A stretch of DNA of 64,000 nt from Fragum whitleyi (Eukaryota > Mollusca > Bivalvia > Cardiida > Cardiidae). The notes below the pieces were generated by a model that was given only the letters and a program-made list of their open reading frames with translations, was not told the origin of the DNA and did no database searches. Shown here one piece after another: positions 32,708 to 43,000 of this stretch. Each line of letters starts with the position of its first letter. Position 1 is the first letter of the stretch. The stretch covers positions 61,466,154 through 61,530,153 of the forward strand of contig OX411551.1 in NCBI GenBank assembly GCA_948146395.1. Reading direction: 5' to 3'. The position numbers and the translations under genes were made by a program.

Positions 32708-32870
32708 AAGGTAGTGGACCCGTAATAGTACCACAATGTTTCAGGAGTCATAAACTTTGGCAATGTCAACCAAGGTTTCCTAATGATCTCATGTGGAAAC
32801 CTCAGTAAACATTATGACAGATCTTAAATACTGAAATATTACAAAACTTTTATTACTAGTCCTCTACCTA
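32708..32870. mobile_element. MITE family M3, copy 3
   Basis: AAGGTAGTGGACCCGTAATAG at the left and AGTCCTCTACCT at the right, with the central AAGGTTTCCTAATGA...TGTGGAAACCT foldback. Confidence 0.75.
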
Positions 32871-33544
32871 AATGACAAAAAATTCTGATTCAGGATATTC
32901 TCTACAAGTTACCCTGCCATTGGACATATCTCAAAACTTAAGTCACACAATGCAAAGGTTTATATCGAAATCTTTTCTGAACAATATCTTGCAACAATGA
33001 AAATAATTAATTGCATATATGTATACTTACGAAGGATAAATTAAAAAATATGAAAAAAAAAAATACTGCATGTGTAGATAAATCATTTTGAAATAAATTT
33101 CATTATAAAAGGAACTTTTATTGCCATTACTTTTCTATAGAATTTTTTTGTTCACATACAAAATAACTACAAATCATAGCATAAATCACACCCAAAAAGT
33201 AACACTGAAAAAGTACAAAACACCAACGAAATTGTTTAATAGGCACAAGAGCAACATTCAAGCTTTTTGAATATTAAATTGTTGTATTATTAAAATGGAG
33301 GAAAAGTTCCCCAGAATTTCAAATTTTCACTGATTAAATACTTGTTTGAATATTTGATTTTCAAAACAGCAATAGCTTACTAATGTAACACAAATTATTA
33401 TTTGTTTATATAATTTTTCATATATCATTTATTTACCACTCCTATAATATTTGTACCAGTATGAACATATACATGTTTTTTTCAAATGTGACCAATCATC
33501 CAAAAAAGCACCATCTAGGAACTCTTTAAATTGAAAATCTGAAA

Positions 33545-34432
33545 ACAAGAGGACCATAGTGGCCCTAAATCTCTCACATAAGTTTACTGTCAGATCTCTC
33601 AACCTGAGGTTACACCCAACTTGGCCCAAATTCAAACCAGACTGAGATTTCATGAAGACAATCAATCTAAGCAATTTTAAGGATGATTGAGGAAAAAAAT
33701 GGCTTCTAGAGTGTCTACATGATTTTTCTAGAATTTGACCAGTGACCTCATTTTTTACCCCACTTGACCCAATTTTGAACTTGACCTAGATTTCATCAAG
33801 GCATTGATTCTGACCAATTTTCAGGACGAATGAGAAAAAAAAGGGGTTCTAGAGAGTTTCTACAAGGTTTCTCTAGAATTTGACCCTGTTACCTCATTTT
33901 TGACCCCACTTAACCCAATTTTGTATAGGATCTAGATTTCATCAGGACATTGATTCTGACCACTTTTCAGGATGATCGAGCCAAAAAAGACTTCTAGAGT
34001 GTTTACAAGGGTTTCCTGAAAAAAGACCTCATAACCTCATTTTTGACCCCACTTGACCCAATTTCGGACTTGACCGAGATTTCATCAAGACATTGATTTC
34101 TTAAATTTGACCCTGTGACCACATTTTTGAGCCCACTTGACCCAATTTCAAACTTGACCTAGATTTCATCAAGACATTGATTTGACCAATTTCAGGTTGA
34201 TTGAGCAAAAAATTTGGCTTCTAGAGTGTCTACAAGAATTTCCTAAAATTTTACCCTGTGACCTTATTTTTGACCCCACTTGACCCAATTTTGAACTTGA
34301 CTGAGATTTCATCAAGACAATCATTGTGACCAATTTTCAGATTGATTGAGCAGAAAACATGGCCTCTAGAGTTTCTACAAGGTAAATGTTGACAACGGAC
34401 GACGGGCACTTCATGCTTAGGTGAGCTAAAAA
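33545..34432 (+). mobile_element. Tandem-repeat element (GGACCATAGTGGCCC type)
   Basis: It starts AACAAGAGGACCATAGTGGC, holds about six ~140-bp monomers (TTTTTGACCCCACTTGACCC), and ends GACGACGGGCACTTCATG then TTAGGTGAGCTAAAAA. Confidence 0.7.
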
Positions 34433-34439
34433 GATTGGG

Positions 34440-35530
34440 TCAAGCATAGAGCAATCAGAGGTCATATTTCAAAAATGCTTTCACTGGAAGGTAGATTGAT
34501 CGTTCGAAAAAGTTTCGACTCAAGTCACTCTGTGCAGTCTGACTAGGGTTGACATCTTTTGCACCACCCTTATGTTCCCTTTTTGTATGAGGGGTCACAA
34601 ATACTAGGTCAAACTAAGCAAAATCATCTAGCATACTGAGGAAATCTCTATAGGGAAAAAATGAGAACCCAATTGAGTATTGGATAATAAATGAAAAATA
34701 TCAGAGGAAAGGTTTAATTCATATGATATGCATTTAATAAATCCCATTTATAAAAATAAGAGTACAGCTCATAGGAAATTAAAGGTCTTCATTGACAGGC
34801 AGATGAAGCACTTATACTAAGAAAAGTATTAAAGCTGCTCTTGCACAGTTTTTCATAGAAAAAGACAAAACTTGTTCTAAGTTTTGGAAATGTGTGTATT
34901 TTTAGACTATGAAGAATGGCCCAAAGCATTGGCACTAGAAACAACATATATCAATAATTTTATAACTTATTTTTTCGAAGTGGCAAGCTCAGTAAGGTAT
35001 CCAGTCTATTTATTTCTAGTCTATTTATTACAAAATCGTTATTTTCCGTGAATAACCTTTCATTTTTTGCCTGTATTGATATGAAGTTTCTAGCTGTCAA
35101 ATACTTTAACCTTAATCTTTGATTGAATAAGACAAACATGCCGAATGTCAAGCAAAAATAGTTGGCTTGAAATTGAAGAATATTTTTTTTAGCGTTAGTA
35201 GTCACTTTATTTTTTAGAATGAATCTAACCTAAATTCGGGTATTTCGGTCTTTCTTTCGATGCATTACCAGATTGAATCTTGTTATTTTAAAGGCTTCAA
35301 CATGATGGGGTAGTTTATTCCGATTGATTTTACGAAAAATGTTAAAATTCACATTTTCCCAATCTGTGCAAGAGCAGCTTTAAAGTGTACCAGCAACTCT
35401 GTGCTGCTCACTGCAAGAGGGCTCAACGATAAAGGGACATTATTCCCATAACTATGCTTCTATAGACCGGCCCTTTAAATGATGCTCTACACTTTCAAAG
35501 GAAAAGAAATATTCTTTGCTTCTTTGAAAT
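34440..35530. other. AT-rich stretch with one MITE relic
   Basis: About 34480-34600 resembles the 10853-11108 MITE (GGTAGATTGATCGTTC...GACTAGGGTTGACA). Otherwise no supported gene. Confidence 0.45.
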
Positions 35531-35533
35531 ATC

Positions 35534-35773
35534 AGCCGATGCGTGACATTTCCAACAATTTCACATGTGGGCAACATTAAGACTCAGATCAGCCTGTGCA
35601 ACCCCACAGTCTGATCAGAGCCTTCACTATGCGCTATATAGATAGATATGGTCTTAATGCCTCTACAGGTGGTAGGCATAATATATTCTTATTGCACTTT
35701 GTTGTTGACTATACTGCTCGACGTCTGTATATCACGCATATATGAAATTGTTGGAAATGTCACCCACAGGCTC
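35534..35773. mobile_element. MITE family M1, copy 3
   Basis: The ends GATGCGTGACATTTCCAAC and GTTGGAAATGTCACCCACAGG are inverted. An inner CAGATCAGCCTGTGC...CACAGTCTGATC foldback is present. Confidence 0.75.
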
Positions 35774-36354
35774 ATATGTTAAATTCATAATTGAGTATGG
35801 AGTTGGAAATTATACAGTAAGTAATATAGTGAAATTGACATTCACTCTGATCTAAACCATTCTAAATTGTTCACTCAGGGCTCCACTCACACATTCAAAA
35901 ATCTCAAACCATTCAAAAATGCTGACATACTTCAAATTCACTTCAAACAATCAACATTTCATTCAAATCAATCATTGCATAATTAGCTGGTGTGGATTTT
36001 TAAATGTCTGTAAAGACACAAAAAGGGAGGTATTAAAATATTGCTTATTTCATCAGACTGGACAAAATTACATCCCTTTCAAATCATTCAAAACTTGCTC
36101 CTCCCATTCATTCAATTTTACTTGGGTGTCATTCCAATTTCAGCAGTCAATTTCATAAAATTATTCACTGTAACGCCAACATTCTCAAATGAAATATAAG
36201 TTTTCTAGGCACAAAACCAATTGGTTATGATATCTAAGATGAAAATTATTTTAAATCACTTTATCATTTTCTATTAACAAGCCTCCTTAGATGACCAATA
36301 ACTGATCTGCTATCAAATAATTTCATTCTAAAATTTCTATCTACATCTACTTAA

Positions 36355-36596
36355 CCCTTGTCATCCCTTGTCATGCTGATCCCAGAAAATTCCTGCCTTG
36401 GCAGGAGCTATAGACAAACATCAGGCTGCACATATTTGCAGTCTGATGTGAGTCTACACCACCTGTTTTTCACTTTCACAGAATTGTCAATAGATTTAGT
36501 TTTTCAATAAAAAAATTGACCTACAGTTGGTACTTTCAGTGCTTTTTGCCCTTTGATTTTGATTTAGCTAAAGTTTATTCAGCATGACAAGGGTTA
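36355..36596. mobile_element. MITE family M5, copy 3 (TTAA edges)
   Basis: TTAACCCTTGTCAT at the left and ATGACAAGGGTTAA at the right give TTAA edges and CCCTTGTC tips, as expected of piggyBac-type MITEs. The inner CATCAGGCTGCACAT...GCAGTCTGATG is a foldback. Confidence 0.75.
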
Positions 36597-36810
36597 AAAT
36601 GCAATAGAAGTATTTCTACCAGACCTTATCATCTGAAGCCACAATGCAAGCTATGAAGCACATCTTATACAAAAGGCAGCACATAAAATCAAATGCATCC
36701 AGCACTATCACTAAAAACTATACGTCAACCATTTGAAAAGTTAACAGATAAAAAATCTATAAAAAGTATAAAGGCTATTACCAATCCAACCATCATAGCG
36801 CTAAATTGGC

Positions 36811-36950
36811 CCTGCCTTCCGGTTGACAAAACGGTGCAGACTATTTGCCAATTTTACCCCATTCTTGCATGTAAGTGCATATACAAAGCAGGGTATGATT
36901 TCATAGTTTGCATTGTTTTGTCAACCTGAATGCAAGACAGCTGTTAATGC
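36811..36950. mobile_element. MITE family M2, copy 3
   Basis: GGTTGACAAAACGGTGCA at the left and TGCATTGTTTTGTCAACC at the right are inverted, around ATTTTACCCCATTCTTGCATG...CAAAGCAGGGTATGAT. Confidence 0.75.
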
Positions 36951-37230
36951 TCTGCCCAAATGCTTTAAGTGCACTCCGAAAATACTACCACTCACAATCC
37001 TACACCCGAGTTTTTTATGACCAGCCCCAGACGTTTCCCTGCATGCCTCATATGCCCTGTACCTAAGGATGGGTTAAGCTGGGTAGAGGTGTACAGTCGA
37101 GGTGATGGTGCCGGGGAGAGAGGCTGGTTCAGTGGACTACCAGGTGTGCAGTTCGAACCCTCGATTTTCAACATGTTTGTGGTAGGGTTGTGCCGTTTGG
37201 GGTATTTTGGTGCATAGAAATAACGCTTAC

Positions 37231-37273
37231 CTACAACTTGTCGGCTTTTGGCAGATTTTACCCTTTGGACAGC
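37231..37273 (-). CDS. Candidate micro-exon of unknown gene
   Basis: A 43-nt block on the minus strand has an acceptor TTCCTTTTGCAG and a strong donor TAG|gtaagc. It reads AVQRVKSAKSRQVV, close to the TQRVKSAKDKG part of a gene B exon (43416-43614). It is downstream of the gene B stop, so it belongs either to a longer or alternative gene B transcript, to a duplicated relative, or to no gene at all. It is too short to be sure. Confidence 0.3.
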
Positions 37274-37279
37274 CTGCAA

Positions 37280-38020
37280 AAGGAATAAAGTTCTTTCACA
37301 TTATTTTCATCACCATATTATTTCTCTTTTTTGTTTGAATTCTAATAAATTAATGTCTTATAAAGTAGAATTAAATACAGCTTTACAATTATTAAACCCT
37401 TTTGATTTTAATTTAGTTACATTTATGGCAATTCAGTGATAGGGATTTAAAAAGCAATAATATTGTATCAATTATAAACTGATGAAAACATTATAACTGA
37501 AATAGTTCTACTTAACAAAATAGCCAATCAACAAGACCATGGGTGAGTATATTTCACAACTATTATTCAGGAACCTTGATCTCTAAGGCAATGATTCCAG
37601 AGATATACTGTGTGCACTCATATTTTTTCCATTCAATTCTAAAACCCTATAACAATATTAAGTTGCAGTTACAAGGTTTAAAACTAAATCAACCATATGC
37701 CACAATGACTGTGATACAAATCTCTGTACAAACATTTAATTTGAATCCAATATTTCTTTTAGTTAATACCACCATATCACATATCATCAAACATCACAAT
37801 AATTTTAGGTGTCAGCACCAAGCATTTGAAAGAGGATTAATATTTATATTGACTTGACTAGATAAACTTTATTATTGATAAGTTAGTAGTAATTCTTCAT
37901 TCAACACCATGCAAAAGAAATTGAAGATCTTAGTATAGATCACAAGCAGTGTATGATACTTTAATGTATAATGAAAAGATAAGAAACAAAGTTGTGCAGA
38001 GATATTAGTTCATGGTTTGT
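37280..38020. other. AT-rich stretch without supported features
   Basis: I see no exon or repeat that I can support on either strand. Confidence 0.5.
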
Positions 38021-38030
38021 TATAGATGCC

Positions 38031-38095
38031 TCAGTGCGAAACAAATGTAACTCCCTATAAACATGTAGGGAGTTTCAACTGTTTTGTGCTGAGCT
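38031..38095. mobile_element. Short hairpin family M4, copy 3
   Basis: TCAGTGCGAAAC at the left and GTTTTGTGCTGA at the right, with the stem TGTAACTCCCTATA / TAGGGAGTTTCA. Confidence 0.7.
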
Positions 38096-38520
38096 AATGA
38101 TATATAGATATCTTAAAAATAAGTGTAACTTTTTTTTTCATTGATAATATGTAAGAAAGGATAAATATCATGTACAGTAATGCGTTCTATTTATATTCCA
38201 CATTTATTTCTACAAGTATGTGTTTGTACAATAGAGTAATATTCAGCTTCTTTATGCAGAGTAAAAATTACAGCCTTCAATTGACCAAAGCATTTTGGAA
38301 CCCTTTCATGGCATAGACTTGATTAATGTAGCAGATAACATTAATAAAGAATATAGAGAAATTCATCAAATCAATATAAAGCTAGTCAATCACAAAAAAA
38401 GTGATTTTGACTTAGCTATATAGAAATTCTTCCTAAACCATATTTTTACTTTGCATTCATGCCAAAAGGTGAGTGAATTCATTACATAAAATATTTTGAA
38501 TGTCCAATTGAAATATGGTA

Positions 38521-38875
38521 CTGGTACATATTTCATCATTCGGAACACCACTCGGCCATTCTCACGATCAACCTCGGATGTATATAGACGGACTATTTTT
38601 AAAAATTACGGGAAACCCTTGGAAAAACTCCATGACGTCAGATAAAATGGCGTCAGCCCTCGAAACTTTGAGTGAAAACATTCGACTTTGTCAACACTAC
38701 TCATTTAAGCCACTGACATGAAACCATTGTATCCTCATACAAATATCTTTAGATTCTTAACTAACGGCTGAAAAATCTTAATTTTTGAGAATGATTCGTC
38801 TTACATACATCCAAGGTCTGTTGCAGTTTACGGAAATGGCAGAGTGATGTTCCGAATGATATTTCATGTGATGCA
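38521..38875. mobile_element. TIR element with a CpG-containing core
   Basis: About 33 bp at 38525-38560 (ATTTCATCATTCGGAACACC...) are repeated inverted at 38835-38870. The core contains TGACGTCA and an AAAATGGCG word and a short frame starting MASALETLSENIR, which stops without a donor. I treat it as a DNA element, not a gene start. Confidence 0.6.
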
Positions 38876-39312
38876 TTGAATCAAGAAATCTATGAATAGA
38901 TTGAAATGTCTGCTAAAAATAATGCGAGTGGCCATAAGTAATTTATAAGGTTGACCTCTGGACATATATGCAAATTTATATCTTTTTCATCCTGATTGTT
39001 ACCTGTGGCTTTCAGAAATTTGTTTATATGACCTACATTACGGGAGTGAAATAACCACATTGAATATTTTTGATATTACACAGGCGTTATAACACTAGTG
39101 GAATAACTATGCCAATGAGCTCAGAGCGAAAAGCAACGCTATCTTGTAACCTCGAAAATGATTGTCATAATGTACATATTGTGACGTCAGTTTTAAAAGG
39201 CGTAATAATTTTTGCGGAAAAATTGAAATTATGAATTTCAAGGAGTTTGACGATTTTTCGCAAAAATTCAGGTCATATTATAAATAGAATATCAAATTTG
39301 TGCTCACAAAAT

Positions 39313-39406
39313 ACCGAATTTATTAAACTCGTCAAGTAAAACAGATAAAAACTCCTTGCAGCCTTGTTTTTTGTTTATAGTTGACTTGTTTAATAAATTC
39401 GGTATT
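39313..39406. repeat. Inverted repeat (ACCGAATTTATTAAAC / GTTTAATAAATTCGGT)
   Basis: Arms of about 24 bases at the two ends of a 94-bp segment near the 3' end of gene B. It may be one end of a larger element starting near 39180. Confidence 0.65.
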
Positions 39407-39527
39407 CCATGACCACTCATTCAATATCCTCTATTTATCACCTAAAGGTAAAATCATTAGTTCAGAGATAAGGAGAATAGTCTGAGAGTTTTTTTTACAG
39501 TTGATAATATCATCATCAGTGTATGAC

Positions 39528-39622
39528 TTTTGGACACCAGAAGCATGAGCTACCCTTCAAACACCAACAGGTGACAATTCTATAAATATTCTTTACTCTG
39601 TCTGAGGCTATATGCAGACTTT
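39528..39622 (-). pseudogene. Decayed duplicate of the gene B terminal exon
   Basis: On the minus strand this stretch aligns with the terminal exon (CACCTGTTGGTGTTTGAAG then GGGTAGCTC, compared with CACCTGTTAGTGTGTGTAGG then GTAGCTC). It carries stops and has lost the frame. It lies about 250 bases downstream of the intact copy. Confidence 0.6.
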
Positions 39623-39842
39623 TTGACTTTCACATATGTTAAAATGCGGATTAAGGCTTGGTAAAACTATGATAGACATAAGGAAATGAATTCCATTTGA
39701 CATGCCTTGTGACATTTTGGTATAAATATTCAATAAAATTTTAATCGTTTTTGCGAAGGTGACTGTTAACCAGCATATTCCTTACAGATCTAAAGTTGAA
39801 CATGTCATTAGTACAAAGATTGGAAGAAAAGTAGAAGATTTG

Positions 39843-40013
39843 TCAGTAGATCACCTCTTCATCAGGATTTGGCTTTTTGACCTGTGTGATAGGAGCTACC
39901 CTACACACACTAACAGGTGCTTTAAGCGTGATCATTGATAAATACTTCCTTATTCTTTGTGTCTCCAGATTTACAACTACATTGGTATTCAAATTAGGAG
40001 CAGTTTCCCAATC
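39843..40013 (-). CDS. Gene B terminal coding exon
   Basis: Begins after TTTATCTTTAG in phase 0 and runs 56 codons to TGA at 39843. It starts DWETAPNLNTNVVVNLETQR and ends VKKPNPDEEVIY. It is more hydrophobic and ordered than the rest of the protein, so it may be a conserved C-terminal module. A decayed copy is at 39528-39622. Confidence 0.78.
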   Translation of the reverse strand, partial: DWETAPNLNTNVVVNLETQRIRKYLSMITLKAPVSVCRVAPITQVKKPNPDEEVIY

Positions 40014-43000
40014 CTAAAGATAAATTTTGTCAAATGACACTTGTAATCTACATGTTTCAAAGTTCAAATGATAAAATTACAATAAAATCAAGAACTGTTT
40101 GACATTCCTCACACCTAAAAGTTCTTTGCAATCTTAATTCTATCACAATGCATAAAACATTTAGCATATTCCCAAAACAGAAGGATTACATTTTTCAAAA
40201 TAAGACAATCCTAGGTCTTTTTTATTCAACCTGCATGAATGTGACATTGACCTGAACTTGAACCTGACTATCCAAAATACTATTTTAAATATAACACTAA
40301 CTCATTATGCATACATCCATTAATGTATGTGCTTTGCTTCTCTTAATGGATATTTCAAATGGCACATTTAAGTTTGAATGCATAAGTCATGCCAAATGAT
40401 GTTGAAATACATATCGAGGGTTAAGCGCAAGACTGTACTAAGTGTATGTACATGGTATATACACTTAAGGCAGTCTTGTACTGAACCCTCGATATTAGTT
40501 AAATTCTGGACAAGTTTAATTTGACATATACTCATGCTCTGAGAATCATCTTAAAAAATTTGTTTCACATTTACTTATGATTCAGAATGCTAATTTATTT
40601 AGAAACCCATCCACAAATGAGTTCCAGACAAATTCATTTAGACTAACTGATATTAATGGATCCACAGCTCCAACATTATATATTTTAGTATTATCACCAT
40701 TTCAGTTATCCTTACCTCAGATTTGTCAGACTGTTTATCTGTTGTAACACTAACACTACGAGGTTCACCATCCTCACGACTACTACTACTACTGGCACTG
40801 TTTGGAGGCTGCTGGTCGAGAACCGTACAATTTGCTATCTTCTTCTTCTGTATCGGCCCTGTATTACCATTTCTAAAGTTTGTTAAGTTATTATTATTTA
40901 CGTAATATGGAGATACAGTTCTCTCACTCAACGTTCCTACACCTACACTTGTGTCATATTTTGTTAAAGAGTCATGTCTCCCTAGTTTGGGGATAGTTTT
41001 ACCATCATTGTCTACGAGTTTGTTACCATGGAAACCATCTTGTCTATTTCCCTGTGAATACTGGTTACTGTCAGGTATATGGTAAGTGTCAACTAGTCGA
41101 CTATTAGCAGTGGCTGTAGCGTTGGAGTTCAAGTTGGTTGAAGACCTTGTAGCTTTTTGTGGAGCAATAGAATCCTTCTTTGGAGCTGAAGCAGCCCCAG
41201 ATAATATTGACACATACTCAGTCCTTTCAACTTTATTCACCTTCTCCTTTGGTTTTTCAGCAGCTGTCGGGGGTGGTTTAAATGGACCTGGTTTTGTAGA
41301 GTGAGGTTTATGGTCACCATGAGTATTATCAAAGTTGAGTCTAAGGTTGGTATTTAAAGACTCTATTTTTGGTTGAGCTTCTTCTGCAGCATTATTCTGG
41401 TTTACATTTTCCTCACTGTCCTGTTTTTTCACCATTCCATCATACTGTAAAGTCAGCAAGTAAGAAGAAAAGAGCAATTATATATGGCTGTGAAAAAAAG
41501 AGATATAACAAAGATAAGGAATATTAATTAAATCTAACCTAAAAATTTCAAAATATGATAGTCAAGTCAGCACTTCAAGAGCATAATATGAATAAAGCAG
41601 TGAATAAATTTAGACCTTAAATACATTGTAACCAATATGTTTGAAATAATGGAATGGCTTTGTTATATGGAAGAAAATAATATATACTCACAAAATGCAT
41701 GCAGTTATAAACTACAATTTCAATACAATATTAAGCATGATATATTCAAGGCAAGATAGTACACAACCACAGCATAGAAGAGATAAACAAGCCAATCCTG
41801 TATTTTAATTAACTGAAATAGTTGGTAGTTATCTTTCCTACTCTTATGTATTTATCAGTTCTCCCGAAATACAAATCCCTGACACTTGTCCTCAATAAGA
41901 TCTATAAGTGTACAAAGTTTGAAGTTGCTAGCACTTATAGTTAATGAGATATGATTCCGGACAAGAATGTAAGGCTAAAGACATATAAGGGCAATAACTC
42001 AAAAAGTGGGTGTGGCAGAGTTATGGATCTTGAACATGACACTTCTCCTCAATGAGATCAATAAGTGTACAAAGTTTGAAGCTGCTAGCACTTATAGTTT
42101 AGGAGATATGTTCCGGACAAGAATGTAAGGGTAAAAACAACAAAGGGCAATAACTCAAAAAGTGGGCGTGGCAGAATAACAGTTCTTGAACATGACACTT
42201 CTCCTAAATGAGATCTATAAGTGTACAAAGTTTGAAGTTGCCAGCACACATAGTTTAGGAGATATGTTCCGGACAAGAATGTAAGGGTAAAAACAACAAA
42301 GGGCAATAACTCAAAAAGTGACGTGGCAGAGTAACAGTTCTTGAACATGACACTTCTCTTCAATGAGATCTATAAGTGTACTAAGTTTGAAATTGCTAGC
42401 ACATATGGTTTAGAAGATATAGCCCGGACAAAAGTGTGACGAACATACGGAATTGGGCAAACCTATAGTCCCCCAACCGGTAACCGGTGGGGGCCTAATA
42501 AGATTCAATAAGTGCAATAACATTTACACAAATCAACATTTCAAGATGGCATGCTTTGAGTCAAAAAGAAGATCCCAGTATTTACACCATGCTTATATGA
42601 TTCTTGTCATATAATGCTGAATAAAAATTTTGGCAACTTTGTACAAAAAGCAAAGTACTTTCAGCACTGAATGCTGAGTGAATCAGTTTTTCATACAAAA
42701 ATAAATTCTTTAATCTTTCTTGTTGAAAAACATAATTAGGTGGTATAGACTAAGATCAGTCTGCACATCTGTGCAGACTGATCTGTGTCTATACCACATG
42801 CTAAGGCAGGAAAATTCAAGTTACAACACAACAAGGGCCTACCTTTTTCTGTTTTTCATCAATATTATGCTGAAGTCTGGCAGTAATCTCTCCTATATGT
42901 TCATCTGTCTGCTTGATCTCTTGCTTTATCAACTTCTTTATGTAATTACTGTAAAAAAAATTGTTGGAAAAAATAAAAAATCCACTTCTTTGGTGTAACA

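Noticed and set aside
36969..37220. tRNA-like or coding segment (GCAGTTCGAACCC box B-like word; 82- and 95-codon frames)
   Set aside because: No box A at the right distance and no codon or domain support; at best a SINE fragment, with a faint echo near 63490.
38634..38721. Possible gene start (ATGGCGTCAGCC with upstream TGACGTCA)
   Set aside because: It lies inside an element with ~33-bp inverted ends, and the frame stops after about 24 codons without a donor.
40723..41304. Plus-strand open frames over 40.7-41.3 kb
   Set aside because: Shadows of gene B exon 6; no start context or splice support.
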